DNA of 64,000 nucleotides from CAWBRT01 sp963696525. Its GTDB lineage: Bacteria; Acidobacteriota; Terriglobia; Terriglobales; Acidobacteriaceae. The stretch is taken from the NCBI GenBank assembly GCA_963696525.1, contig CAVOKO010000009.1, forward strand, positions 1,426,001 to 1,490,000, written 5' to 3'. The position numbers and the translations under genes were made by a program. The notes beneath the pieces are model-generated. The model saw nothing but the letters and a program-made list of their open reading frames with translations. It did no database searches and was not told the DNA's origin. The first letter of the stretch is position 1. The number at the start of each line of letters is the position of its first letter. Below are positions 18,263 through 27,210 of this stretch, in pieces.

Positions 18263-19743
18263 ACCCGATTGGCAGCCGCTCCAGAACCGCCGCCGGTCGT
18301 AAGGCGAAGCACTGGCGCTCCTCAACACCGGCGACTCCCGCCTGGTCTCGATTTTCGGCAGCATCGAAGACGATGGCGACCCGGCGCGTGCACTACATCA
18401 TCGACGTGGAAAACCGCGAGTACCGTGCTGCTCAGCGAGCGGGTGGCGGCGCGATCCCGTCGGCCACCCGCATCACGCCCGCGGCCGCCTGGTACGAGCG
18501 CGAAATGCACGATCTCTACGGAGTCGAGATCGAGGGCCATCCCAACCTGCAGCCGCTGGTCTTTCATGAAGATTGGCCAGCCGAAATTCACCCGCACGCG
18601 AGCCCGCTCGGGATGCGTGCATGCCGCAGGGCGAATACCGCTTCCTGCAGGTGCAGGGCGAGGGGGTCTGCGAGGTGCCGGTTGGCCCGGTTCACGCGGG
18701 CATCATCGAGCCCGGGCATTTCCGCTTCAGCGTCGTCGGCGACACCGTGCTCCACCTCGAATTGCGCCATTTCTACACCCACAAAGGAACCGAGGCACTC
18801 TTTGAAGGCACGCCCGTCATGAGCGGGGCGATGCTGGCCGAGTCGGTCTCCGGCGACAACTGCTTTGCCCATGCGGTTGCCTACTGTCAGGCCGTCGAAA
18901 ACGCTTTCGGCGTATCTGTCCCGCCGCGCGGGCGCGCCATTGCGGCTGATCGGCTTGGAACTGGAGCGCATGCTGGCTCACATCGCCGATGTCGGCGCCT
19001 TGTGCGGCGACGTGGCGTTCGCGTTCCGGCGGCCTACACGGCGCGCCTCAAGGAGTCGCTGCTGCAGGCCTCTGCCCGCTTCTTCGGAACGCGCTTCTGG
19101 CGCGGCCTTGCCCTGCCAGGTGGCATGCGCCGCGACCTCCCGACTGAGAATGCGCTGCGAGCTCGGCAAGGTCATCTCTGAAGCGGCACGCGACTTCGCC
19201 GAATTGGCACGGATGATCCTCGACACGCCTTCGGTGCAGAACCGGTTCGAAGTCAACCGGCAGTTGCAGCGCGACATGGCGCGTGCACTGGGCGTTGTCG
19301 GTCCCGCTGCGCGCGCCAGCGGCATCAAGCTGCGATGTCCGCCGCGATCATCCCTACGGCCGCTATCGCACGATCACGGTCGAGGTTCCGCATTATCACT
19401 CCGGCGACGTGCTGGCCCGCGCGCGCATCCGCATCGACGAGACCGCGATTGTCGGCGCGATTGATGCACAGGCACGCTCGAAGAACTGCCGGCCGGTAGC
19501 CATCGCGACGCTCCGTGTCCCTGGCGACGGCAGTGCCGAAGGATACTCGGCGGTCGAGTCGCCACGAGGCGAACTGCTTTATTGGGTCAGCGTGCGTGAC
19601 GGCACGGTCGGCGTTGCCACATCAAATCGCCTTCGTTCCAGAACTGGCCGGCTCTGCCGTTCGCTATGCCCGGAAACATCATCGCCGATTTTCCGCTGAT
19701 CAATAAAAGCTTCAATCTTTCCTACTCTGGATGTGACCGATGA
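18259..19743 (+). pseudogene. hyfG: HyfG/NuoCD-like large subunit lacking nickel cysteines (Ehr type), many frameshifts
   Basis: This is a NuoC-NuoD/HycE-like large subunit. The NuoC-like part (AAWYEREMHDLYGVEIEGHP) is followed by the large-subunit domain (QGEYRFLQVQGEGVCEVPVG, then VGPVHAGIIEPGHFRF). In active [NiFe] hydrogenases the L1 motif is CGIC and L2 is DPCxxC. Here the L1 position reads ESVSGDNCFAH and the L2 position reads NLSYSGCDR at the very end. The nickel-binding cysteine pairs are therefore absent, as known for Ehr (energy-converting hydrogenase-related) complexes. The pieces lie in alternating frames with about eight shifts. The end also contains SFQNWPALPF and DFPLINKSF, which are group-specific. 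Confidence 0.8.
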
Positions 19744-20103
19744 TCTTCGACATCGTAGCGCGTAGCCTGGCCAGCCGCAACGTGCTCCTACCGGTCGAGC
19801 AACTGCTGGGCGAATGCCGTGGGCAGCCGCATGCCTGAAGTGGATCCGGAACGTTGAGTTCTGACGCGAGACATCGCACGCGAGTGGGACGCGTGCTCTA
19901 CCTCTGCGCTGCAGCTGGAACGAGCCGACGGCCCCAGGCGCCTCGTCCTGGACTACGGCGAATGCATCGGATGCGGAAGCTGCATCGAGGCGGTCGCGGC
20001 GGCATTCCGCGTCGCGGAGAGACTGCCGTGCTGCGGTGTTCCAGGCCGCGGGCTGGTGCGCCGATGGGATAGTTGACAACCGCATTGAACTCTTCTCCGA
20101 TGA
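19740..20103 (+). pseudogene. HyfH-like ferredoxin subunit, frameshifted
   Basis: The ATG at 19740 overlaps the large-subunit stop and begins MIFDIVARSLASRNVLLPVE before a stop near 19.84 kb. Further on, LVLDYGECIGCGSCIEAVAA (about 19.94-20.0 kb) shows one CxxCxxC cluster typical of 4Fe-4S ferredoxins. Its position between the large (HyfG) and small (HyfI) subunits matches HyfH/HycF. I cannot reconstruct the frame path with certainty. Only one cluster-binding motif is plainly visible, while HyfH usually binds two clusters. Confidence 0.55.
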
Positions 20104-20556
20104 ACCGAGATGTGCAGCCGGCGCCGCAAACGAGATTCGCGCCATCGCTGGGCAGAGCACTGAACATTCGGCAGGTCGATGGCGGTTCCTGCAACGGATG
20201 CGAAGCTGAGATCGGCGCGCTCACCAATCCCTATTACGATCTGGAGCGCTTTGGCATCCACTTCGTCGCCTCCCCGAAGCATGCGGACATGCTATTGGTC
20301 ACCGGCCCTGTCACTCGCAACATGGAGGAAGCGGTCAAGCGCACTTACGATGCCACGCCTTCCCCTAAAGCTGGTCATCGCCGTCGGTGCCTGCGGATGC
20401 AGCGGCGGAATCTTTGCCGGAAGCGATGCCGTAGCCGGCGCGGTCGATTCGGTAATTCCAGTCGACGCATACATTCCCGGCTGTCCGCCAACGCCTGCCA
20501 TGCTGCTGACGGGAATTCTGCGACTGTTGGGCGGCAGGGCGTTAAAGGGATTGTGA
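20100..20556 (+). pseudogene. hyfI: HyfI/NuoB-like small subunit, one frameshift
   Basis: This is the NuoB/HycG-type small subunit that binds the 4Fe-4S cluster next to the active-site subunit. The first frame gives IRQVDGGSCNGCEAEIGALT. After a shift near 20.36 kb the next gives LVIAVGACGCSGGIFAGSDA and DAYIPGCPPTPAMLLTGILR. All four cluster cysteines (CNGC, GACGC and PGC) are present, so the electron-transfer centre is conserved even though the large subunit lacks nickel ligands. It is the last gene of the cluster. Confidence 0.83.
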
Positions 20557-20982
20557 ATGGCATTAAATGTATTTAGAACCAGAGCGAGCGGTCCGGTCAC
20601 CACCTGCGGCGCGGCGTCGAGTCAGCCGCTTGGCCGAAGCGGTCCGGAAGTTTGGTTCTGGGAACCCAGCCGTGGTCCGTTATGAATCACGGGCAACCTG
20701 GAAAAGTATCTGAGTGGTCGAAGGGTACAGAGTTTGAAACTGCACATGGAAGATCGCCGACGAGACGCTTTCAAGAAGTACTCAGATGTAGACGATTCTG
20801 TGGCGGTGAAAGCACCCTACTTCAATAGCCTTCAATAAGGATCAACAAGTTGGGAGGTAACTCGTTACTCGTCAGCGAGATGAAAATAACGGGGTTGATT
20901 TTGCCGAGCATTAAACATTTGTTTTGCGCTCGCTGAATGATGCCGATATCGCTGGGTTTGAATTATTAAGGGGTTGCTTCCC
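20557..20982. other. Intergenic stretch after the Ehr cluster
   Basis: No gene is supported. A short frame at about 20.74-20.84 kb (EDRRRDAFKKYSDVDDSVAV...) resembles the short frame near 9.02 kb at its end (SDVDxxVAVKAP). Otherwise I see nothing. Confidence 0.45.
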
Positions 20983-21302
20983 GTGAGTCGAAATCGCCAC
21001 CTGAGCGCCGAGCGGAAGGCAGCTATCAAGCTTGCCGCACGCCAGCGTGTCGAGGCTGTCTGGACATGTCTTGATGTCTTGTGTCCTGACCTGGAGCTGA
21101 AGGCCAAGAAACTGCTCGCCGAGAAGGTGTTGGATTTGTCCCGTGGGGAGGAGCAGAAACCACCTCGGATAATGATCACTCCGGCGCAGGTTTCAAGCAT
21201 CATCTGGCCAAACATGCAATGCGTTAACCCTCGCTGCCCTATGCTGCTGTTTCGAACGAGATTGCGGAAGAACTCAACGAGTTTTTCAGGCAGGAAGAGT
21301 GA
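20983..21302 (+). pseudogene. Small conserved hypothetical, probable frameshift
   Basis: A frame from GTG 20983 reads SRNRHLSAERKAAIKLAARQ and KAKKLLAEKVLDLSRGEEQK, a charged helical protein with no known domain. Near 21.23 kb the sensible reading moves to another frame (YAAVSNEIAEELNEFFRQEE), which ends at the TGA at 21300-21302. The alternative in-frame end (to 21309) looks like out-of-frame sequence. The product is unknown. The break has the same kind as those in the Ehr cluster just upstream. Confidence 0.4.
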
Positions 21303-21392
21303 ACCCTGACCGTGAGTCGGGCACTAAAAGAAAAGCAACTTTTCTGCCGAGGCCGTTTTTAACTAAACAAGGCAGAGAAGGAGCCAGAGACT

Positions 21393-21800
21393 ATGGGACG
21401 ACTTTTAAAGGTAATGTTGTTCAGCGTGGTGTTGATGAGCTTAGGTGTGGCGGCGCAGGCACAATACGGGCCGCCGGGCGGCCCCTACCGTCCGGATCGG
21501 GTCAGCGCCTTGGTCGAGAAAGTTAACATCGACCTCAATCGCGGTTACAACCAGTGGCATCTCTCGAAGGGCGATCAAAAGCGCCTCAATAAAGCAGAGG
21601 AGCGTCTCCGCGAGTTTGCCCGCGACTGGAATCAGGCAAGATTCAACAAAGGACTTTTAGATGCTTCCATCTCCGATGTCCAGCACGTTCTGGACAAGAA
21701 CCACCTGTACGGACGGGAGCGGGACGCCCTTTGGAATGACGTTGAACGGCTCCGCAATATGCGCGAGGCGTATGATCGCCATGAAATTGGGCGTTGGTAG
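21393..21800 (+). CDS. Secreted hypothetical protein (135 aa)
   Basis: The N-terminus is a clear signal peptide (MGRLLKVMLFSVVLMSLGVA, cleavage near AAQAQ). The mature part has a short Gly/Pro/Tyr-rich segment, then two helical stretches (RLNKAEERLREFARDWN and LDKNHLYGRERDALWNDVER). No enzyme motif is present. It is probably a periplasmic helical protein; similar small secreted proteins are frequent in acidobacteria. A good ribosome binding site (AGAAGGAG) lies 10 bases upstream. The function is not known. Confidence 0.7.
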   Translation: MGRLLKVMLFSVVLMSLGVAAQAQYGPPGGPYRPDRVSALVEKVNIDLNRGYNQWHLSKGDQKRLNKAEERLREFARDWNQARFNKGLLDASISDVQHVLDKNHLYGRERDALWNDVERLRNMREAYDRHEIGRW

Positions 21801-21987
21801 CCGCCGCGGGATACCACGAGTCCCCTGAGAGAATTGCTTGCGGAGCCGCCACATAACTAGCGAGAAAGGCTTCTCCCGACTCGGATGCTCTTGTTCCTCA
21901 AACAACGAACATACAGGTCGCTAGAAGCCTTCGTCCTTGTCCAACGCCAACAACGGTTGCGTACTCAACAGTGAGCCGAATAAACCG

Positions 21988-23484
21988 CTACTTTGCCTTT
22001 GCCGAAGCCAAATGCGACGTATCGATGTCGGTCCTTACCACGTAAGCGTCATGGGGAGGGGACGCAAACAATGCCGTCTTGTTCATCACTGCCCGGTAGA
22101 TCGCGCTGGATACGCACTGAACGAATGGGTCGCCCATCTCCGGGGACCACGCGTGGTAGACCGTGCCGGGCGCTCCCACCGTTACCAGCATCTCAAACTT
22201 GCGCTTCTCCGGCCCAACGTTGTCGGTGCACTGCTGCACCAATACTCGAAACTTTTGGTCGAATTCTTTCTTGTAAGCGACGCCTTCCGGGGCACGCAAG
22301 TTCTTCTCTGCCTCGTCCTCTTGCGCAAGACGCCATTTTTGCCCCGGTGCCCACGCCTTAGCCCAACGCTTTGTCTGTTCGAAGCCGTCTTTATTCCACG
22401 TGTTCGGATCGAATTGATCTCCTATGCGAGCGAACAATGTTTCGGCCAAAATGGCATCATCATATCTGCCTGCCATATAGGCCAGCATGTTCATATTCGT
22501 GAGAGATGGACCGTAGTGCTTTTCCAGAGCAGCAAAGCCTTTCTGCATCCTTTGCCAAGACATGTTGGCGAGCATGGACTTAACCTCGTCATTGGAATTG
22601 GCAAGCATAAACAGATAGGTTGAAACGTAGAAATAAATCTCGTCGCCCTCATCTCCACCAATCCGGTCGGCTGAAGCCGTAACAAATTTCTCGGAGTCAC
22701 CGGGTTGCCCGTTGCCCCACCTAGGCAGGAGAAGCTCTGCCACCAGCCGATAGTAATAGTAGTAGCCCGGTGCATAGGCGATAGCACGTTCCGCCAGCGA
22801 ACGCAACTCGCTTCGATCCCATCCCTGTATTTGGGCAACTTGAATCATTGCAACGTAATACTCAGGATCGTTGACCGGACCAGTGGCGGCGTTCTCCAGA
22901 ATCCGTCTTGCTTCAGCCCCTCGCTCACCGAACATCTTCCATGCGCTTTGGCTGACCGTATCGGCAAAGCCGCCTCCTCGAACCCTCCATGCATAGACCG
23001 CATACGCCTTGGCAAGCGCAATCTGGGCTGTTGCCGATTTCGGATTTTTAGACACCCATCGCCTTAGCTGAGTAAGATGCTTAAGCCAATCGTCCTCCGT
23101 TGAAGACTCGAAACCCGTTCTTTCCATCGTCGCATAGAACATGTGCAATTTCCAGAATCCGACGGGGAATCTTTCATGGTTGGACCGTGCGGAGTCCGCA
23201 AGGCAGTCCAACGTATCAAATTCGCCTGCATATAGCAGGGCCTTGATCATTGTCCTGTACCCTGATAGCGCATCAATGCTTGTTCCGTCATCTCCCGCCA
23301 ATGCAGCAGCGGTCTCCGCTGAAACTCCGCAGGGCCTCGTCGCGACAGCTTGCGGCGTGGCGCTTGCAACGGCACCCATTGCGAACAGAAATAGCAACGA
23401 GGCGACACCGATACGAAGGGGGTAGGAAGTAAACTGTGAACGGCAGCAGGAAGGTGAAATCAGTGAGCAGATGCGCATTGCCAC
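21988..23484 (-). CDS. Secreted helical-repeat hypothetical protein (498 aa)
   Basis: An N-terminal signal sequence (about residues 20-43, GVASLLFLFAMGAVASA) is followed by a long helical protein. It has tetratricopeptide-like or DUF4034-like alternation (SATAQIALAKAYAVYAWRVR, then AYAPGYYYYYRLVAELLLPR and LTNMNMLAYMAGRYDDAILA). It shows no catalytic motif that I recognise. It is transcribed towards the small secreted protein upstream of it. The frame is intact over almost 1.5 kb in a region where other genes are broken, which argues for selection. The similarity to DUF4034 is tentative. Confidence 0.7.
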   Translation of the reverse strand: MAMRICSLISPSCCRSQFTSYPLRIGVASLLFLFAMGAVASATPQAVATRPCGVSAETAAALAGDDGTSIDALSGYRTMIKALLYAGEFDTLDCLADSARSNHERFPVGFWKLHMFYATMERTGFESSTEDDWLKHLTQLRRWVSKNPKSATAQIALAKAYAVYAWRVRGGGFADTVSQSAWKMFGERGAEARRILENAATGPVNDPEYYVAMIQVAQIQGWDRSELRSLAERAIAYAPGYYYYYRLVAELLLPRWGNGQPGDSEKFVTASADRIGGDEGDEIYFYVSTYLFMLANSNDEVKSMLANMSWQRMQKGFAALEKHYGPSLTNMNMLAYMAGRYDDAILAETLFARIGDQFDPNTWNKDGFEQTKRWAKAWAPGQKWRLAQEDEAEKNLRAPEGVAYKKEFDQKFRVLVQQCTDNVGPEKRKFEMLVTVGAPGTVYHAWSPEMGDPFVQCVSSAIYRAVMNKTALFASPPHDAYVVRTDIDTSHLASAKAK

Positions 23485-23525
23485 AGGAGCCCCGCTGAGG
23501 ATGTGTCCTCAAGGCTGGCACATTA

Positions 23526-23987
23526 GTGCATCTGAGAAAAAGGACGAAGAAAGGGGATTGCGACTGCTTTGCGCTGTGGACTTGGCGCGAGTTTCTTGCC
23601 CTCGGCTTTGACGCACGTTTCGTGACGGGTCGAAGTGGACGTTACGGCGAAGGGCATGCTTGGGTTCAGTTCTCGAAAGACGAAAGAGATTTCTTGGTAG
23701 AGCCATTAGCAGCTTGGGCAGGAGACACAATGCCCCGGCTCAGCACTCTGCGCTATCGCCCAAGATATTCTGTGGCTCGGGACGGCACTAAACTTTCCTT
23801 CTATTCGCATGAGGATCGCAGGCGCGACCCACCAATTCTCAAACTGATTGCACTCGTGCCAGATTGGCTAGTCTTCTGGGTTTGGATTTGGGTTACGGTG
23901 CTCGTTCGCATGCCATTCAGCCTCTACCGCCGCGTGCGCTCGATCACCACCAGTCCGCAAGGTCATCGCCGAGGGCACAAGCTCTAA
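23526..23987 (+). CDS. Transglutaminase-like cysteine protease-fold protein (possibly 5' truncated)
   Basis: This 153-residue frame has a Cys in KKGDCDCFALWTWREFLALG, a His in GRYGEGHAWVQF and an acidic residue downstream (FLVEPLAAW). This is the Cys-His-Asp order of bacterial transglutaminase-like domains. A membrane segment follows (LIALVPDWLVFWVWIWVTVL). The GTG at 23526 sits only just before the core, and the N-terminal part of the fold seems absent, so it may be a fragment. The 3' end overlaps the convergent Hen1 remnant by about 44 bp. Confidence 0.55.
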   Translation: MHLRKRTKKGDCDCFALWTWREFLALGFDARFVTGRSGRYGEGHAWVQFSKDERDFLVEPLAAWAGDTMPRLSTLRYRPRYSVARDGTKLSFYSHEDRRRDPPILKLIALVPDWLVFWVWIWVTVLVRMPFSLYRRVRSITTSPQGHRRGHKL

Positions 23988-24579
23988 GAAGCAATATCGA
24001 TGAGCAAAGCCACTCAAAATCTTCAGGACGCCATGCGCCGAGCGGATACATGAGGGAACCTTGAATCAGCTTTATCCGTTCCTTCTGCTTCGGGGGCATT
24101 ACATCCAAGTGGAGCCGCTCGGCTGCGGTTTCGAGGCTGCGATAGGAAACATCCATCTCGACAATCTCTTCAAATTGTCTATCTTGGAGAAGTTCACGAA
24201 CGAGTTTGCCTTCTCCACAACCAAGATCAAGAACTCGCTTGGCACCGCATGCTCTCAGTTCCGCCGCGACCAGATTGAGGCGGACATCGTGAAGTCGAAG
24301 AGGAGATTCAATGGCTTGTTCCTGCTCCTCCCGTGTTTCTTGTTCCGCATCGGGGTCAAGTGATTCGTCTTCTGTGAGCCTCGCCAGAGCTTCCCTCGTC
24401 AACGTCCGAAATCCACGGAGATAACGATTGACGATTGCTTCACGCTCTGGATGCGCTTGCAACCACCCTTCGCCATGTCGGAGCAGCTTTTCGACCTCGT
24501 CTTTTCCTACCCAGTAATGCTTGTCGGCATCGAGCACCGGTATTACCGGAAAGATTACCGGGAAGAAGTGTTGGAACAC
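23944..24579 (-). pseudogene. hen1: Fragment of Hen1 3'-terminal RNA ribose 2'-O-methyltransferase
   Basis: Bacterial Hen1 methylates the 3'-terminal ribose of repaired RNA and works with Pnkp. The frame begins inside the family's N-terminal region (VIPVLDADKHYWVGKDEVEK, then LLRHGEGWLQAHPEREAIVN). It continues into the methyltransferase domain (RVLDLGCGEGKLVRELL, then EEIVEMDVSYRSLETAAERL and KERIKLIQGSL). After GSL the family sequence is lost, so the metal-binding EVIEHLD-type motif is missing, and the N-terminal 150 or so residues are also absent. A full Hen1 has about 460 residues. No pnkp gene is seen. This is a two-sided truncation. Confidence 0.8.
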
Positions 24580-24666
24580 AAGCGCATGATAAAGCTACGA
24601 TTCAACAATTCGCTCATCGTGCTCGGGTTTGATTATCATTAATGTTAGTAACTTTCGCTCAGTAAA

Positions 24667-25083
24667 ATGCTCGTCAAGATCGGAACTCGCAGTTCGGTGG
24701 CCGTAGCGGCGATTGTGATCGCGCTTGCGCTGGTTTTTGCATTCCGTCAGTGCACCCACGAAGTTGACGCACCTTTCGCAATGGGTGTGGATCAGGGCTG
24801 CGTTAACCAAGGCAGCGACCGTCGAGAGTTTGCGCCCGTGATCTGCTGGTTGCAGCGGCAGATGTCGTGGAAATCAGAACACGAGCCGCATTTTGTGTCG
24901 ATCGGTAGACCGGATGGAACGAACCTCGGGCTGGCGTGGCCTCCCTACATAGTCTTCAATCTGCCCGATGGAAAGGGCCACTGGCGCATGTTCCGCATTG
25001 GCTTTCGTTACGACCGAACGTGGCGAGGGTACATATTCCCAACGGTGGCGGCGAAGAACCTTTCGTACCCGCTGTGCTATTGA
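24667..25083 (+). CDS. Membrane-anchored hypothetical protein (138 aa)
   Basis: An uncleaved-looking N-terminal helix (SVAVAAIVIALALVFAF, about residues 10-26) is followed by a mainly beta, Trp-rich exported domain with two Cys pairs. I recognise no family. The frame is clean, but the translation start has only a weak Shine-Dalgarno signal. It stands alone between the Hen1 remnant and a minus-strand zinc-ribbon gene. Confidence 0.5.
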   Translation: MLVKIGTRSSVAVAAIVIALALVFAFRQCTHEVDAPFAMGVDQGCVNQGSDRREFAPVICWLQRQMSWKSEHEPHFVSIGRPDGTNLGLAWPPYIVFNLPDGKGHWRMFRIGFRYDRTWRGYIFPTVAAKNLSYPLCY

Positions 25084-25202
25084 CGGCGTGCTCTTGCAAT
25101 CTTTGCAAGGTGTTCCGGGATCGGGCTTCTGCGGAAATGTCGTGAATTGGCGCAAACTCGTCCGGGCGAAGACCGTATTCGACTCGGTAGCGGATGTGAG
25201 CA

Positions 25203-25400
25203 TCAGGCTGCGTGATTCGCCGGAGCGGTTACCTTCATCCTCTGCCAGTCGTAGGGGAACTCTTTGCCACAATCCAAGCACACGATGTACGTGGGAGAGT
25301 TCGTTGCCTGATTCGAGCGCGGATGACTGGGCTTGACAGTGATTGGAAATGTACAGTGCTTGTGAGGACAGCCGAACAGTGCATCGACAAGATTGAACAT
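25203..25400 (-). CDS. Small zinc-ribbon-like conserved protein (65 aa)
   Basis: The protein has two Cys/His groups (FGCPHKHCTFPITVK and YIVCLDCGKEFPYDWQRMKV) likely to bind one zinc ion. The CLDCGKEFPYDW block is, to my knowledge, a common small-protein motif in acidobacteria. Its role is unknown; it could bind nucleic acid or protein. The start is the ATG at 25400. The length is normal for the group. Confidence 0.65.
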   Translation of the reverse strand: MFNLVDALFGCPHKHCTFPITVKPSHPRSNQATNSPTYIVCLDCGKEFPYDWQRMKVTAPANHAA

Positions 25401-25710
25401 CAGAATCCCCCTCCGACGTGTCTTCTGCCGAGTTGCTTATCTATTTTAGATGAGGTTGAACTCACGCCAGTTGCCACAGTTTCGGGCGTGCAGTAACCAC
25501 TCGTGAATTGTGCGACTTACCCGATGGTCAGCGAAAGAGACAGAGAAAGTCCCGCCAACAATCTTTCCAAAAGCTTCTTTCCTTGAGTGGTCGATGTGGA
25601 TTGTACGAGCTATTTTCAGCGTGAATTAACGCCTAAGGTCACGCAGGCCTTGACATTCCTCTCCGGCTCTTATAAAAACCACAGCCAATATCACCGTGGG
25701 GGTGAGAACT
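25401..25710. other. Short gene-poor interval
   Basis: I see no gene with support here. It holds the presumed promoter and leader of the DUF5670 gene, with a purine-rich ribosome binding site (GGGGGTGAG) just before 25711. Confidence 0.45.
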
Positions 25711-25863
25711 ATGCTTTGGATTTTTTCTCTGATATTCACGCTCGCATGGCTGGCTGCTTTTGTGAACGGCGATACGTTCGATGGCTCTATTCACATCTTG
25801 CTCGTGCTAGCGGCAACGGCGCTGGCGTTCGAGTTCATCTCGAAACACCAGTCAGCCACTTAA
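25711..25863 (+). CDS. DUF5670-like small membrane protein (50 aa)
   Basis: This tiny two-helix protein reads MLWIFSLIFTLAWLAAFVNG, then HILLVLAATALAFEFIS. The MLW start, the central Gly and the IHxLLV second helix match the DUF5670 (lmo0937-type) family, widespread and of unknown function. A strong purine-rich ribosome binding site (GGGGGTGAG) lies just upstream. The longer open frame in this area (25587-26042) is a shadow in another frame. Confidence 0.65.
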   Translation: MLWIFSLIFTLAWLAAFVNGDTFDGSIHILLVLAATALAFEFISKHQSAT

Positions 25864-25931
25864 CGCTCGACCAATTGAAATTTCTGGAACGTAAGTTAAC
25901 CAGCATTCCTGCGGTTAAAAAGGGAAAAACC

Positions 25932-26042
25932 ATGGACAGAATCAAAGACATCGGCAAAGCCGGGTTGGGGCCGGTGATTGCCTGTTTGTTCGCGGCTGCT
26001 CTGGTACTCTGCCTCTTAGCTGGTGTTTGGAATCTGCGCTAG
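25932..26042 (+). CDS. Tiny single-helix membrane protein (36 aa)
   Basis: An ATG at 25932 starts a short frame with one hydrophobic helix (VIACLFAAALVLCLLAGVW) after a basic lead (MDRIKDIGKAGLG). It lies 68 bp after the DUF5670 gene in the same direction and may be co-transcribed. Support is only the composition and an upstream purine stretch (AAAAAGGGAAAAACC). Confidence 0.35.
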   Translation: MDRIKDIGKAGLGPVIACLFAAALVLCLLAGVWNLR

Positions 26043-26205
26043 TTAAGTTGTAAGGGTCTGCGTGGATAAATCGGCCATTAGCAATCTATTCGCACTGGGT
26101 CGGGCGTGAAGAACTGTTCGAAAGGGAGCGGGGCAGCGATCCGGATTTTCGGGGTTGGGATGAGTGTGTGGCGGCGTGTGCTGGGCAGCAGCTAATAGCG
26201 GTGGC

Positions 26206-26406
26206 TTACGCTGCCAGTTGTGAGTGCTTGCCAGAGGCCTGAAAATGCTCCTGTCTCTTTGCGCGCTTTGTTTGTGCAGCCTCTTCGCGGAACATGACAA
26301 CGAGCCCTACGCCTGTTGCTATCAGAAAGACAAACCCGAGAGCCAGAGCCATCCAGCATACAGTCGAGCAAAAATTCGAGGTCGAGCGAATTAGCTCCAT
26401 CCACAT
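26206..26406 (-). CDS. Small membrane protein (66 aa)
   Basis: The frame starts MWMELIRSTSNF and carries one long hydrophobic helix (MALALGFVFLIATGVGLVVM, about residues 19-38), then a basic tail (TKRAKRQEHFQ). A good ribosome binding site (GGAAGGA) lies six bases before the ATG, which supports it over the overlapping frame at 26192-26431. No family is recognised. Confidence 0.5.
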   Translation of the reverse strand: MWMELIRSTSNFCSTVCWMALALGFVFLIATGVGLVVMFREEAAQTKRAKRQEHFQASGKHSQLAA

Positions 26407-26466
26407 GGTTGTTCCTTCCGCATTCTTCCATCCATCAATGCAAGATGCTGAGTTTATCCCTCGTGA

Positions 26467-27210
26467 TTACCAGACCGTAAGCGTAGACTTATCGGTCCAC
26501 ACGTGGTACCCCGTGCTCTTGGGATTGACATCCAACTGATACTGGACGCCAAGATTGTCGCTCCAGCCGAGCTTATACTTGGCTCCGAATGTCATTCCAA
26601 GATTGTGTACATGGCCATCGACGACAATGGACTGAAACGTATATTTGTGTGTCGCATGGTCAGCCGTTGCATTGAGTTGAATGTGGTGCCAAGCATCGGG
26701 CGAGAACTTAGTACATGGAATTTTTGTGTGGACCCAAACGAAGTGCTCGTCATCCCAAACGTCCCATTTACCGCTGCCATAGGAACATTCGGTTCCCATC
26801 ATATAAGACCAGCCATCCACGAACTGGAACTGATCAAATTCCAGAGCCTCGCCTGACCGGAGAGAGGTGCTATCCACATCTATGTAGAAGTCCCACGTGA
26901 AGTTCTGAGCATAGTTGTATTTGGTACCTTGGTTGAACTTGAGATAGAAAAGCGCGTTGGCATAGTCGCCTATGCTTGAGTTGTACATCTCCATGCTACT
27001 GCCGTCCAATGACGGGCTGGTTTGGTGCTGAGCCATCCAGTAAGCCCCGTTCCGCCCTCCAGCGGCACAGGATTTGCCACACGACTGCCAGCCCGACTCG
27101 TTTTCGAGGTGAGAGAAAACCTCCCCAGCCCAACATAGCGCATTGGCGCTAAGCAGCATCATGGTGACGAGAAACGTCATCCCGCACACACGACGGGAAC
27201 AGGAAACCAT
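26467..27210 (-). CDS. Secreted hypothetical protein, probable beta-sandwich (247 aa)
   Basis: A signal peptide (CGMTFLVTMMLLSANALCWA) precedes an aromatic-rich mature part of about 220 residues. It has paired cysteines (WQSCGKSCAAGG and ECSYGS) and alternating beta-strand patterns (AQNFTWDFYIDVD, then TDHATHKY-like and GVQYQLDVNP). The look is of a concanavalin-like carbohydrate-binding or structural protein, but no catalytic residues are evident. The start at 27210 (MVSCSRR) is chosen because GAAGGAG sits seven bases upstream; an upstream ATG in frame at 27246 lacks such a site. Confidence 0.65.
   Translation of the reverse strand: MVSCSRRVCGMTFLVTMMLLSANALCWAGEVFSHLENESGWQSCGKSCAAGGRNGAYWMAQHQTSPSLDGSSMEMYNSSIGDYANALFYLKFNQGTKYNYAQNFTWDFYIDVDSTSLRSGEALEFDQFQFVDGWSYMMGTECSYGSGKWDVWDDEHFVWVHTKIPCTKFSPDAWHHIQLNATADHATHKYTFQSIVVDGHVHNLGMTFGAKYKLGWSDNLGVQYQLDVNPKSTGYHVWTDKSTLTVW

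Noticed and set aside
13205..20556. Programmed ribosomal frameshifting to explain the Ehr breaks
   Set aside because: There are too many breaks, in both directions, with no slippery heptamers or stem-loops at the sites; error or decay fits better.
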